64,000 nt of DNA from Methanobrevibacter sp. (GCF_015062985.1 NZ_SUTI01000003.1:81234-145233); one strand, 5' to 3'; shown: positions 9,228-18,350, counted from the first letter of the stretch. Numbers and translations: made by a program. The notes: generated from the sequence alone by a model not told the origin.

Positions 9228-9677
9228 ATGATGAGAATAAGTATGTCTTTACCTAAAAAATTATTGGCTGATTTTGATGAAGTTTTAAGAGAAAGAGGAT
9301 ACCAATCTCGTTCAAAAGGAATTCGTGATGCTCTTCAAGATTATATTGTAAGATACCAATGGATGAACTCAATGGAAGGGGAAAGAATAGGTATTGTAAC
9401 TATTATTTATGACCACCATTACACCGGAGTCATGGAAAATCTTGCAGAAATCCAACACAGTTTCAGAAATGAAATCAACACAAGCATGCATATACACATG
9501 ACTGATAAATACTGTATGGAAATTGTTGTAGTAAACGGAGACATTGCTGAAATCCGTGATTTAACTGAAAGAATAATGAGATTAAAAGGTGTTGAGCACG
9601 TAAAACTTACAAGTACTGCAAATGGAGAGGACTTTAAAGAGCCTGGCCATTCACACGACCACCCACACACTCATTAA
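9228..9677 (+). CDS. nikR: Nickel-responsive transcriptional regulator NikR
   Basis: 149 residues from the ATG at 9228 (an in-frame TTG at 9207 is less likely; MMRISMSLP is the expected N terminus). Residues 1-45 form the ribbon-helix-helix DNA-binding domain; the rest is the ACT-like metal-binding domain, with DHHYTG, the HIH pair and the Cys in DKYCMEIVV matching the four nickel ligands of the E. coli protein. The C terminus is His-rich (HSHDHPHTH). NikR represses nickel uptake when Ni is sufficient, which matters for hydrogenases and coenzyme F430. A TATA box (ATTTATATA, 9169-9177) lies ~50 bases upstream. Confidence 0.95.
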   Translation: MMRISMSLPKKLLADFDEVLRERGYQSRSKGIRDALQDYIVRYQWMNSMEGERIGIVTIIYDHHYTGVMENLAEIQHSFRNEINTSMHIHMTDKYCMEIVVVNGDIAEIRDLTERIMRLKGVEHVKLTSTANGEDFKEPGHSHDHPHTH

Positions 9678-9703
9678 ACTCTCTTTTTTTCATTTTTTTT
9701 ATC

Positions 9704-10471
9704 ATGAAATTTAAGACAACGCCATACCATTCAGATTTACTTAAGGATATTGATAGGCTATCTGCTTTTTATGAAGCTATTGACGAATATGGGGGAAATA
9801 CCAGTTTAGCTTATGATTTAGGCTGCGGCAGTGGCGTTCTGTCCTATTTTTTAAGCGACAAATTCGATGAGATAATCTCCATCGAAATGGACAGGAAAAC
9901 ATTCGCATGTGCAGAGGATAACTTATCCCCTTTTGAAAATATTGAAGTTGTAAACAGCGATGTTCTTGAATATGATTTCACAAAAAAGGCGGATTTGATA
10001 GTCTGTGAAATGTTGGACACCGCCCTGATTGATGAAGAAGAAGTTCCTGTTTTAAATCATGCTCGGAAGTTCCTGAAGCCTGACGGCAAGATCATACCTC
10101 AGGGAATTATCAACACGGCAGAGCTGGTGAGCATGGAAAGGCATCATGTTCACTGGGATGAGGGAGTGAATTATGACGTTCTCTCAAGGCCTTCAGTTTA
10201 TTCGGAATTTAACTTTTTAGATGAAATCAACCCAAACGTTGAAATGGACCTGTCCCTTAAAGCCGATTGCAGCGGACTGCTGAACGGCTTGAAGATAACA
10301 ACATTCACAAAACTCAATGATAATCTGATAGTGGGTCCCTTACCTATGCTGAACCCACCGTTACTAATCCCATTAAAGGAAAAGGAAATAAAGGTAAATG
10401 ATTTAATAAATGTTAAACTAAAATATATTATGGGAAATGGGATTGAAAGTATTCAAACCCGATATTATTAA
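9704..10471 (+). CDS. SAM-dependent methyltransferase, PRMT-like
   Basis: 255 residues with a class I Rossmann methyltransferase core: motif I YDLGCGSGVLSYFL (~45), acidic residue EMD after beta-2, and VVNSDVLEYDF. The segment CEMLDTALIDEE resembles the double-E region of protein arginine methyltransferases, and LKPDGKIIPQG matches the region after it. Targets may be protein rather than small molecule, but this is inference. It begins 27 bases after nikR and is followed within 10 bases by the hydrogenase protease gene, so the three genes from here to 12054 likely form an operon. Confidence 0.8.
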   Translation: MKFKTTPYHSDLLKDIDRLSAFYEAIDEYGGNTSLAYDLGCGSGVLSYFLSDKFDEIISIEMDRKTFACAEDNLSPFENIEVVNSDVLEYDFTKKADLIVCEMLDTALIDEEEVPVLNHARKFLKPDGKIIPQGIINTAELVSMERHHVHWDEGVNYDVLSRPSVYSEFNFLDEINPNVEMDLSLKADCSGLLNGLKITTFTKLNDNLIVGPLPMLNPPLLIPLKEKEIKVNDLINVKLKYIMGNGIESIQTRYY

Positions 10472-10480
10472 GGTGATAGA

Positions 10481-10963
10481 TTGTCCTTTGAAGTCCAGTT
10501 GGGAGATTTTTTAAACAATTTTGAAAAATTGATTATTTTAGGGGTTGGCAACGAACTAAAAAGCGATGACGGCGTCGGACCTTTCATAGTTAAACAGATG
10601 ATGAAAGAGGATATTGAAAGCGACAGTTTCATGCTTATTGATGCTGGAACAGTTCCTGAAAACTTCACTGGCAAAATCAGAAAGGAAAACCCGACACATG
10701 TGGTGATAGTTGATGCATGCCTGATGGGTTTGAATCCAGGTGATATGAAAATTGTGGATAAGGACGATTTCGTCAATATTGGCATTTCAACCCATTCGAT
10801 GTCCTTGGCGTATTTTGTCAAATATCTTGAAAGAGATACGGATTTCAGGATAATCTTTGTTGGAATAGAACCTGAAACAATGGATTGGGGTGCAAAGCCC
10901 ACTTCAAAAGTTGAAAAAACCGCTTATGAATTTATAGAAATTTTAAAAGGAATGATATTATGA
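10481..10963 (+). CDS. Hydrogenase maturation protease, HycI/HyaD family
   Basis: 160 residues starting at TTG with a good AGGTGAT ribosome binding site nine bases before. The fold signature is GVGNELKSDDGVG near the N terminus, DAGTVPENF, and VVIVDACLMG; Glu/Asp/His residues at these places bind the nickel of the hydrogenase precursor whose C-terminal tail is then cleaved. In hydrogenotrophic methanogens it would mature the F420-reducing or related NiFe hydrogenase. Its stop overlaps the next start (ATGA), so it is coupled to the ATP-grasp gene. Confidence 0.9.
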   Translation: MSFEVQLGDFLNNFEKLIILGVGNELKSDDGVGPFIVKQMMKEDIESDSFMLIDAGTVPENFTGKIRKENPTHVVIVDACLMGLNPGDMKIVDKDDFVNIGISTHSMSLAYFVKYLERDTDFRIIFVGIEPETMDWGAKPTSKVEKTAYEFIEILKGMIL

Positions 10964-12054
10964 AAGTTTTATTTATTGGGTCAAGATTATATGATGATAT
11001 TGATTGGTATGTTAAAAGTAAAGGAATAGAAAGTGTTTTAACTGAATCTAATGAGAATGCCATTAATTTAGATTTGCCTGATCAAGTTTTCATTGTTCCT
11101 CGTGGAATGGAAGGCCCGAAACAGGTTGCATTAATGCAAAATGTCGATGCTATCGTTCCGTTAATTGGAATTGACCCTCCATTGTTGGATGTGGCTCATA
11201 TGAAAGAGGAAGTTGAAAAAGAATACGACATTCCTGTAATCGCGGCTGATGTTCATGCCGTTGAAATAACATCCGATAAAAGCAAAACCAAACAATTTTT
11301 CACAGAAATTGGGGTGGAAACATCAGAGTTTCAGATTTTAAAGAGTCCTGATGAGCTCAAATTAGATTTTCCTGTAGTATTAAAACAATCTGAAGGTCAA
11401 GGCGGTAAAGATATCAGAATAGCCAAATCCATGGATGATGTTTTAGAATATTTCAATGATTTTGATGAGGCATTGTGTGAAAAATTCATCCAGGGGCATG
11501 AAGTATCCATTGAGGTGCTGGGATTTAATGGACAGTACGTTGCTTTGCCTCCAGTATGCAAAAGCGAAACCAGTCTTGAAGGAACCCATCCATTAAATAA
11601 GATTAAAACAGGACCTTGTATGGTTGAAGGCTTGGATAATAATTATACCCAATACGTTGCCTCCAAAATTGCAAGAAACCTTAATTCCGACGGAATATTC
11701 GAATTCGACTTTATCTTTTCAACTGAGGAAAAAAAGTTATATGCCCTTGAAGTCAATACAAGACCTAACGGCACAAGATATCTGACCAGCGCAACATGCG
11801 GCATTAACACTTTATACGAGTTGGTTAACATGGCGATCGGCGAATTTTCATTGGAGGATATTTCCAGAAAATTGGAATATCATTATGCAACCGAGATTCC
11901 AATTGGAAATTATGAAGGTCCTCAACCTAACGAGCCTTTAAAGTCATTTGAACATAATGATTTCGTTGTTCACGGTCCTGAAGGCTTTCAAAGAATTACA
12001 ATTAGGGCAGATTCAAAAAGTGAGCTTGAAAACAGAATAAATGAGTTAATCTAA
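10960..12054 (+). CDS. ATP-grasp (carbamoyl-phosphate-synthase-like) ligase, probable pseudomurein pathway
   Basis: 364 residues of the ATP-grasp superfamily. N-terminal pre-ATP-grasp domain with FIGSR, then VVLKQSEGQGGKDI (~138), an EVSIEVLG-type strand, and ALEVNTRPNG (~255) with the metal-binding Glu/Asn. Length and pattern match the CarB-like ATP-grasp proteins that accompany MraY-like and Mur-ligase-like genes in pseudomurein gene clusters, and exactly those genes follow. It would join an amino acid or similar group in pseudomurein precursor assembly; that role is inferred from neighbours. Confidence 0.8.
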   Translation: MKVLFIGSRLYDDIDWYVKSKGIESVLTESNENAINLDLPDQVFIVPRGMEGPKQVALMQNVDAIVPLIGIDPPLLDVAHMKEEVEKEYDIPVIAADVHAVEITSDKSKTKQFFTEIGVETSEFQILKSPDELKLDFPVVLKQSEGQGGKDIRIAKSMDDVLEYFNDFDEALCEKFIQGHEVSIEVLGFNGQYVALPPVCKSETSLEGTHPLNKIKTGPCMVEGLDNNYTQYVASKIARNLNSDGIFEFDFIFSTEEKKLYALEVNTRPNGTRYLTSATCGINTLYELVNMAIGEFSLEDISRKLEYHYATEIPIGNYEGPQPNEPLKSFEHNDFVVHGPEGFQRITIRADSKSELENRINELI

Positions 12055-12263
12055 TTTAAGCACATTTTTTTAGGGTTCTCCCTTTTATTTTAATTTTTAA
12101 ACTACTTTTTTTTATAGATTCTAGATTTATTCAATTCATAACATTAATTTGTTGAATATTATCAAAATCAAGGAATTGAAAATTCGCTTATAACTTATAA
12201 TTAACATTATATAGTATTAAAAATAAATTATTTATTAGTTTAAAAGGTTGAATGTGTGGTAAA

Positions 12264-13334
12264 ATGATTAGTAATGATTTGTTAATTCTTTTTTTAATAA
12301 CATTTTTCGCAACGGTGATTTTCACTTGGTATGTTAAAAGAATTCTTAATCAAGCAAAAATTGCGGATAGTCCAATAGTTAGTGAACATAGGCATAAAAA
12401 AGGCACCCCTACAATGGGTGGAATAGCATTTTTATTTACAATTTCATTAATTATAGCCATTTATTATCAAAACACTCCAATTTTAATCTTATCATACATC
12501 ATGCTTGCAGGAGGAATTGTAGGTATGGTCGATGATTTGATGGGTTTGAAAATTAAGGAGATACAAAAGATAGTTGTCAATGTATCTGATGAAGTGATTC
12601 CATTTGGAAGACTTAATGTTGAACCTAATGAGGAAGTAAGGGTAGCCACTCCCGAAGCAAAAAAAGAAGTTGATGCATTGGTCAGGGAAGGCAAATTTGA
12701 AGTGGTTGGCGAAGTGCCTATTAAGACAGAACCTAAAGAGCTTGAAAAGATGGTCTGTCAAATCGTGTTAGGATTGTTCTTAGGATTAACTGGCGCAGTA
12801 ACCACTATCGGAGGTTTTAATTTAGGAATTTTAACTATTCCTATCGTTATCATTGCTGTTTTAGGATGTATCAATTCCGTTAATCTTATTGATGGTATGG
12901 ATGGTCTTGCCGCAGGTATTGTTGCAATCGCTTCCATTGCATGCTGTGTTTATGGCTATTTATTTGGGCCATTTACAATTATCCCACCATTCCTGATTCT
13001 TGCAGCCATATGTTTAGGGTTTTTAATATTCAATAAACATCCCGCTTCAATCTTTATGGGAGATACCGGATCTTTTGTATTGGGTACAGGTTATGCAGCG
13101 GCAGTGCTGTTATGCGACATTCCATATTTCGGAGTTCTTGCATTAGGAGTTCCTATCTTTTCAGTAATTGTTAGCTTGCTTCACAGAGCACATATCATTA
13201 AGTTACCTGTTGAACCTTTACACCACACCTTAAATCATTATGGTATGTCTGAGACAAAAATTGTATTTAGTTATTGGGGAATTACAGCATTATTATGCAT
13301 TATAGGCATTCTTGCCAAAATGTACATTTTCTAA
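12264..13334 (+). CDS. MraY-like glycosyltransferase family 4 membrane protein
   Basis: About 356 residues, multi-pass. MraY/WecA signatures: TPTMGG after the first helix, NLIDGMDGLAAG, MGDTGSFVLG, and VEPLHHTLNHYG near the end (the conserved His-rich loop). These enzymes transfer a sugar-phosphate from a UDP precursor to undecaprenyl-type phosphate. An extra hydrophilic insert of about 65 residues (around 100-165) lies in the loop after helix 3; such an insert is unusual for bacterial MraY. It probably handles the pseudomurein peptide precursor. I choose ATG 12264; ATG 12252 is an alternative with poorly spaced AGGTTG. Confidence 0.85.
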   Translation: MISNDLLILFLITFFATVIFTWYVKRILNQAKIADSPIVSEHRHKKGTPTMGGIAFLFTISLIIAIYYQNTPILILSYIMLAGGIVGMVDDLMGLKIKEIQKIVVNVSDEVIPFGRLNVEPNEEVRVATPEAKKEVDALVREGKFEVVGEVPIKTEPKELEKMVCQIVLGLFLGLTGAVTTIGGFNLGILTIPIVIIAVLGCINSVNLIDGMDGLAAGIVAIASIACCVYGYLFGPFTIIPPFLILAAICLGFLIFNKHPASIFMGDTGSFVLGTGYAAAVLLCDIPYFGVLALGVPIFSVIVSLLHRAHIIKLPVEPLHHTLNHYGMSETKIVFSYWGITALLCIIGILAKMYIF

Positions 13335-13356
13335 TTAAATTTCTTTGGGTGAAAAT

Positions 13357-14787
13357 ATGGAAATTCAAGATTTGGCTAATGATATTAAAGGAAAACTTGT
13401 AGGTAATGATGACTTTTTTTCAATTGACGGATTCACTGGGAAATTTACCTTTTTAAATGATGCGCATACCGGCGATATTGTTATCAGGCACTGGATCAAC
13501 AGTAAGGGTGTTGAAATTGCATTCCAAAAGAATATTGCTTGTCTGATTACTCAAACTCCAAAGGATGGGGCTATTGAAATGGCTGAAAAGCTTAACTTCC
13601 CGTTAATCATTACAGATAAGATTGAACTTGCAAATGCATATGCGCTTTCACATACAATAGGCAAATATTCACCTGATTCAACAAATGTTGTTATTACAGG
13701 AACCAACGGCAAATCAACAACTTCACATTTAATTTATCATATTTTGGATAATGCGGGATATCATGCATTGACAAATACCGACAGCGAATCAGAATTCAAT
13801 ACACTGATTGATCCGATGGTTTCCAAATTGATTTATGATGAAATATCTGCAAAAGGAGATTTGGACTTCCTTGTAATTGAAGTGTCTGAAGTTCAGGGAT
13901 GGCTTGGAAAACTCATGAAAAAGCATGCGGCACTGATGACTGATGCCGTCAATCCGAAAGTAGGTGTAATAACCAACATTGCAATGGATCATATTGGTCT
14001 TGTAAACTCTATTGAAGAGGTATTTGATGAAATAAAAGAAGTTCCACATGCTATTGCTGGTGGAATCTGCGTATTGAATCATGATGATAATCTTGTAATG
14101 AAATTAAAGGCTCAAAATCCTTTTTATACCTCAATGTCTGAATTGGATGAGGAAAATGCTGTTTTCTTCAATGGCGATTCAATTGTCTACGGTGGCGAAA
14201 GTATTTTGTCAATTGATGATTTGCCATTCAGGGGCAGTCACTTTATTCAAAATATCTTATCAGCTATCGGAGCATGCATTTCATTGGGAATAGACCTGGA
14301 TGATATAGTGAAGGGTGTTAAATCATATAAGGCGTTGGATAGGCGTTTTTCCAAGTTGAACGAAGAACCTTTGATATATGATGATTTCGCACACAATCCC
14401 GATGGGATAAGGTCAACCATTTTGGAAACTCTCAAAGTCCTTCCTCCAAATCAAAAACTGCATGTGGCATGTGCCATTAGAGGTTCAAGGGGTGTTGAAA
14501 TCAACAAGCTAAATGTCGAAGCGCTTGTTGACGCAATGACCGACGACGTTGAATTAAGTTTAACATCAAGCAAGGATGTCGTAAACGACTTGAACCATGT
14601 GGAGGACGATGAAAGGGATATCTTCTTTGATACATTAAACAGCAACGGTATCGAATTCACCCACTACGACAATTTGAGGGACTGCCTTGATGAAGTTTAC
14701 AGAAAAGCTGATAAAAAGGATATTATCCTATTAATTGGTGCCCAGGGAATGGATCCTGCGGAGTCTATTTTAAGAGACATAATATAA
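13357..14787 (+). CDS. Mur ligase family protein, probable pseudomurein peptide ligase
   Basis: 476 residues. ATG 13357 is preceded by GGGTGA at correct distance, so the longer TTG form at 13345 is rejected. Mur-ligase motifs: ITGTNGKSTTSH (P-loop, ~113), a central EVSEVQGW and NIAMDHIGL, the second-domain DRRFSKL, and DDFAHNPDG (the DYAHNP motif of MurC/D/E/F). This enzyme would add an amino acid to a UDP-linked peptide using ATP. It follows the MraY-like gene by 22 bases. Which residue it adds cannot be decided from sequence. Confidence 0.88.
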   Translation: MEIQDLANDIKGKLVGNDDFFSIDGFTGKFTFLNDAHTGDIVIRHWINSKGVEIAFQKNIACLITQTPKDGAIEMAEKLNFPLIITDKIELANAYALSHTIGKYSPDSTNVVITGTNGKSTTSHLIYHILDNAGYHALTNTDSESEFNTLIDPMVSKLIYDEISAKGDLDFLVIEVSEVQGWLGKLMKKHAALMTDAVNPKVGVITNIAMDHIGLVNSIEEVFDEIKEVPHAIAGGICVLNHDDNLVMKLKAQNPFYTSMSELDEENAVFFNGDSIVYGGESILSIDDLPFRGSHFIQNILSAIGACISLGIDLDDIVKGVKSYKALDRRFSKLNEEPLIYDDFAHNPDGIRSTILETLKVLPPNQKLHVACAIRGSRGVEINKLNVEALVDAMTDDVELSLTSSKDVVNDLNHVEDDERDIFFDTLNSNGIEFTHYDNLRDCLDEVYRKADKKDIILLIGAQGMDPAESILRDII

Positions 14788-14868
14788 ATTTAAATATTAT
14801 ATTAATTTAATATAATAAATGTATAATTTATTCTTTTTTTAAGAATATTAATGCTAAGAGGATGAAAC

Positions 14869-15324
14869 ATGTTTATAAAGATTAGGAGAGACACATTAAT
14901 AATTTTATTATTAGCGTTTATTTTGATTCTTTGTGGTCGTTTAATTACTTATGTTGCTTTTGCTTCCTCAAATGATATTAATGATGGAATCCCTATTTCT
15001 GGTATTATCGTCAAAGGTAATGATATTGTTCCTATCGAAACAATCAGAGCAAATGTTATGCAAGCCGGTTTTAGGGATGGTAGTGTAATCTACGGGGATA
15101 TCTTAAAAACTTCCAAAAGGGAAGTTTCGCTGCAAGATGCGATTTTGACGGCTCAAGAATTTGCAACACGGTCGACTGTTCCAGGTACATCTGTAGAACC
15201 TATTGTGGCAGCCGATGTTCAAATTGATAAAAATACTGGTGTTGTTACAGTAACAGTTATAGAGGACTTTTCTTCGGTTGAACTGGAGAATCAAACAAGG
15301 AGTACTGGTAGTTATGAAGAGTAA
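14869..15324 (+). CDS. Membrane-anchored exported protein with a POTRA-like stretch
   Basis: 151 residues: an N-terminal hydrophobic anchor (8-32) after positive residues, then an extracellular domain. The segment GIIVKGNDIVPIETIRAN followed by VMQAGFRDGSV follows the I.V.GN..V....I...V...GF..G pattern seen in POTRA domains; the match is by eye. Its end overlaps the next gene by 11 bases, so the pair is coupled. Location beside the wall-precursor genes suggests a cell-envelope role. Confidence 0.7.
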   Translation: MFIKIRRDTLIILLLAFILILCGRLITYVAFASSNDINDGIPISGIIVKGNDIVPIETIRANVMQAGFRDGSVIYGDILKTSKREVSLQDAILTAQEFATRSTVPGTSVEPIVAADVQIDKNTGVVTVTVIEDFSSVELENQTRSTGSYEE

Positions 15325-16579
15325 CAAGTTAAAAATTTTACTTATTTCTCTTGTAATATTACTTTTAACAATGAGCAGTGTAGCTGCTACCTGTAACATT
15401 ATTGTTATTACTGATCCGAGTGGACAGGACCCTAACGGTGCTGCAGCTGGAAGTATGTCTTTTGCGGAGAATATGTTCCAGTCAACTTTTTTACTTTCCA
15501 GAAACAACCACTTCACAGTTCTTTCCGGGGGTACCGGTAGTTCCGACACCAGGTTGGATTCTATTGTTGATGCTGTTGCCAGCTTGGAGAAAAATCAGTC
15601 TGCGGCTTCAGCCGCTTCTATCGCTTCAGCATATAAGGGAGCTCGTCTTATGGTTGGAGGTCCTAATATAGGTGCTGCCGTTGGAGGTTCTTTCAATGCT
15701 TATGTAATCACTGTTGACAGCGCAAGTAATGAAATCAAAGTTACTCCATATACCAGTGGCGTAGCTTCTTTGCAGCCGGGTCAGAAAGGAGCTATTATTC
15801 ACTTGAGGAATACTAATGGAAATCCTTTATATGGTACTGCTGATGCAGTAAGAAAGGAAACTGCAATGAATATCGGTAAGATGATTAGGGACGGTTATCC
15901 TGCAACCACCATTGTCTCAGAAGCTATGGGAGAAGTAGCCAGAGACTCCGGAGAAAAATATGGTGGTGGTGGAGTAAATCTCATATCAGGCATTTCAACC
16001 TCAGACATGTTTACACCAAAAGACATGAATACGACAGGTTATCCGATGGATGAGGAGTATTCTAAAGTTTGTGACGATTGTGGTTGGGCTATGGGTTATC
16101 CTGCAGCGGAAGCTCATGACAGATGTCCTGTTTGTGGTGCAGAAATCAGAACAGTCTACGCTTATGAAGCTTTAGGTAATGCATTGACTGTAAGTTCAGA
16201 TGCTGTGAGTGTTTCAGTATACGGTAGTGACCGGCCGGGTCTGGAGGCTACAACTAAAGAGATTGTTGAGGCATCTGTTGCAAAATACGGTTATGATGCA
16301 TCTGCAATTGCCGGATCTATCAATAGAGGTATTAATAATGGTTTGTTAATGGGTGTTGACCATGTTGAACCTAAAGACCTTAATGTAAAACAAGGTTCTA
16401 AGGCTGTTGGTGTTTATTATAAAGCACTTCCAGGTGAAAGGTCTTCTCCTGCTTGGGACTTGCCAATTGATGGAAATATCCTCAATATATTGGGAAGTGT
16501 ACAGACTGTTGTTGGTATAATCTTAATCCTTCTGGTTGTATTCAGAAGCAGATTACTCAAATCTTTCCAAAAACGGTGA
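15314..16579 (+). CDS. Exported membrane protein with zinc ribbon, methanogen-specific
   Basis: 421 residues from ATG 15314 (the TTG form at 15278 lies inside the previous gene). Signal peptide/anchor KLKILLISLVILLLTMSSVAA, large Gly/Ala/Ser-rich outer domain, a zinc-ribbon-like CDDCGWAMG...CPVCGAEI near 255-285, and a C-terminal membrane helix followed by a positive tail. Dual anchoring suggests a cell-surface protein. It follows the POTRA-like gene and the pseudomurein precursor genes and is followed by a hairpin and T-run terminator. I do not recognise a described function. Confidence 0.75.
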   Translation: MKSNKLKILLISLVILLLTMSSVAATCNIIVITDPSGQDPNGAAAGSMSFAENMFQSTFLLSRNNHFTVLSGGTGSSDTRLDSIVDAVASLEKNQSAASAASIASAYKGARLMVGGPNIGAAVGGSFNAYVITVDSASNEIKVTPYTSGVASLQPGQKGAIIHLRNTNGNPLYGTADAVRKETAMNIGKMIRDGYPATTIVSEAMGEVARDSGEKYGGGGVNLISGISTSDMFTPKDMNTTGYPMDEEYSKVCDDCGWAMGYPAAEAHDRCPVCGAEIRTVYAYEALGNALTVSSDAVSVSVYGSDRPGLEATTKEIVEASVAKYGYDASAIAGSINRGINNGLLMGVDHVEPKDLNVKQGSKAVGVYYKALPGERSSPAWDLPIDGNILNILGSVQTVVGIILILLVVFRSRLLKSFQKR

Positions 16580-16604
16580 TTTTCACCTCTTTCTTTTTTT
16601 TATA
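16575..16604 (+). terminator. Hairpin plus T-run
   Basis: GGTGATTTTCACC (5-bp stem GGTGA/TCACC) overlaps the stop codon and is followed by CTCTTTCTTTTTTTT. It probably ends the wall-precursor transcript. Confidence 0.45.
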
Positions 16605-16614
16605 GGTGGTTTTT

Positions 16615-17046
16615 ATGGCATTAATTTTAGTTAGAGGCGAAAACAATACTAAATTACTCAGTGCAATAGCAGATATTGAAAAGCACGGTAATCTGAATTT
16701 AATAACCAAGCCAAAGGTAATCGATTCCAATTTTGCCGATTCTCTGGTTGAAAATATCTTGAATTCTGAGCTTAAGACAAAATCCAATGTTGCCACTGCA
16801 TTTTTTGTAAAAGAAGATGCTACATTAAGCATTATGCAAATAAAAAAAATTCATCCTCCGGCTCATGTCGTTGTCGTCAGCGATGAATATGAAGGTTATG
16901 AAAAATTGTATCGCATGCTTGACAGCTCAAAGGAATTTTCAGGATTCCATTTCAATAAGGCGAAAAATGAAGGGATGATAGACTATAAGATAGATGCGGA
17001 AAACAGACGCATTAAAAATGATAAAATAAATAGCTATATGAGATAA
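16615..17046 (+). CDS. Methanogen-specific small protein, DUF356-like
   Basis: 143 residues from ATG 16615, with AGGTGG upstream (a GTG at 16606 is in the ribosome binding region). N terminus MALILVRGENNTKLLSAIAD is, from memory, characteristic of a conserved Methanobacteria family of unknown function (DUF356). Its last codons, TAT ATG AGA TAA, lie inside the phage attachment site: without the prophage the same protein would end with TAG instead of TAA, so integration leaves the product unchanged. It faces the MBF1 gene that now lies 41 kb away. Confidence 0.75.
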   Translation: MALILVRGENNTKLLSAIADIEKHGNLNLITKPKVIDSNFADSLVENILNSELKTKSNVATAFFVKEDATLSIMQIKKIHPPAHVVVVSDEYEGYEKLYRMLDSSKEFSGFHFNKAKNEGMIDYKIDAENRRIKNDKINSYMR

Positions 17047-17070
17047 TATTATTAAAATTGTAATGACTAT
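17028..17070. repeat. Left attachment site (attL)
   Basis: Host half-arm AAATAGCTA (17028-17036), 7-bp crossover TATGAGA (17037-17043), then phage arm 17044-17070 ending TTGTAATGACTAT. The 11-bp direct repeat TATATGAGATA (17035-17045) recurs at 58127-58137. The phage arm is an imperfect inverted copy (23 of 27) of 58102-58128. Confidence 0.85.
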
Positions 17071-17132
17071 ATGGAATATTAGTTTTCAAACGCTCTCTCA
17101 CCGAATACCAAAATATATGAGAAGTGATAAAA

Positions 17133-18350
17133 ATGAAAAACATGAACACCGAGTCATTACTACAAACTTATTTTTTAGAAAAAAACAGTTCCGCAAACAC
17201 TCAAAGAATCTACAAAAAAGTAGTAAGCCTGTTCGAAGAACACACACAAAAAACCTTAACCGAAATAATAAACATAGCGGAAGCCGAAGAACAAAAAGTA
17301 AAATGGCAAAAATCCACATTATACCACTGCTTAATTAGTTTTAGGAAACACTTATACGAAAGATTCCAACCTTCAACCGCAAAAATGTACTTCACAGTAA
17401 TAAAAGCAATCATCAAACACTTCGACATAAACATACTACCACTAAAAGGATTCAGCACAACAAAATATCAGAAAGTCGAACTAACACCTGAAGACATCAT
17501 CACACAGGAAGAACTCAAACTATGCGTTGAAGTCAAAAACCCATTAGTAAAAGCATCATCAATCACAATGGCCCAAATGGGATTTGCACTAATAGATCTA
17601 CTGAACCTAACAATCATGGATTATTACAACAGCACCAGCGAATACCATTCCAATCCAAGGAATGTTAATGAAATGATTCATGAGTTAAATCAAGCTGAAG
17701 ATGTTGTACCTATTTTTAAGAAATTGACTAGGCAGAAAACTGGAAGGCAATATGATGCAATAGGAAGCCCTGAAGTTGTCAAAGCAATTAACAACTACTT
17801 ACTGTATCGTGAGAAAAAGGAAAAAGAAAGCATTGAAAGATACAATAAAAAACATCCTGCCAATCCTAAAATTTATCCTGGTCTACAGTTAACAGATCCA
17901 TTATTCAAAACCAATCATGGAAGTCTTGAAAGAATGTTTCGTGAGGTTAATGATGCTGTGGGTTTGGGTAAAGCTGGTAATTATGTTAAGTTTTCTCCGC
18001 ATATGATGCGTAGGTTTCATGCTACTCAGTTGCATGAGGCTGGTATGAGTGAGCATAAGATTAATTTGTTGCAGGGTCGTAAGCCTCAGGAGGTTATTCA
18101 TAAGTCTTATCTTCGTGTGAGGTTGGATGTTTTGCGTGATGAGTATATACAGTGTTTGCCTTTTTTATTGGTTGATGATGTTAATCGTGTTAAATCGGAG
18201 TTAGACTTGATTAAAGATGAGAATGTTAGTCTTAGGGAGGAGAATTTTAAGTATAAGTCTATGTTTGATGAGATTGATTCTAGGTTGCAGAAGTTGGAGG
18301 GTAGGCGTAGTAGTGGTTTTGATGTTGATGAGTTTGATGATGTGATTTGA
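17133..18350 (+). CDS. int: Tyrosine recombinase (integrase) with non-canonical first catalytic position
   Basis: 405 residues; ATG 17133 is preceded by AGTGAT. N-terminal core-binding (SAM-like) domain about 1-110, catalytic domain about 125-340, then a C-terminal coiled coil (345-390). Catalytic candidates: K202 in RQKTG, H290-x-x-R293 in SPHMMRR, and nucleophile Y326 in HKSYLR. At the place of the first catalytic Arg (usual GLRISELLNL) the gene reads GFALIDLLNL, with Ala152. It lies 63 bases inside attL and reads into the prophage. Base composition switches from A/C-rich to G/T-rich near 17650. It should catalyse integration at TATGAGA. Confidence 0.88.
   Translation: MKNMNTESLLQTYFLEKNSSANTQRIYKKVVSLFEEHTQKTLTEIINIAEAEEQKVKWQKSTLYHCLISFRKHLYERFQPSTAKMYFTVIKAIIKHFDINILPLKGFSTTKYQKVELTPEDIITQEELKLCVEVKNPLVKASSITMAQMGFALIDLLNLTIMDYYNSTSEYHSNPRNVNEMIHELNQAEDVVPIFKKLTRQKTGRQYDAIGSPEVVKAINNYLLYREKKEKESIERYNKKHPANPKIYPGLQLTDPLFKTNHGSLERMFREVNDAVGLGKAGNYVKFSPHMMRRFHATQLHEAGMSEHKINLLQGRKPQEVIHKSYLRVRLDVLRDEYIQCLPFLLVDDVNRVKSELDLIKDENVSLREENFKYKSMFDEIDSRLQKLEGRRSSGFDVDEFDDVI

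Noticed and set aside
17063..17338. Rightward ORF overlapping the integrase start
   Set aside because: Different frame of the integrase, basic low-complexity product; the integrase has the correct ribosome binding site and motifs.
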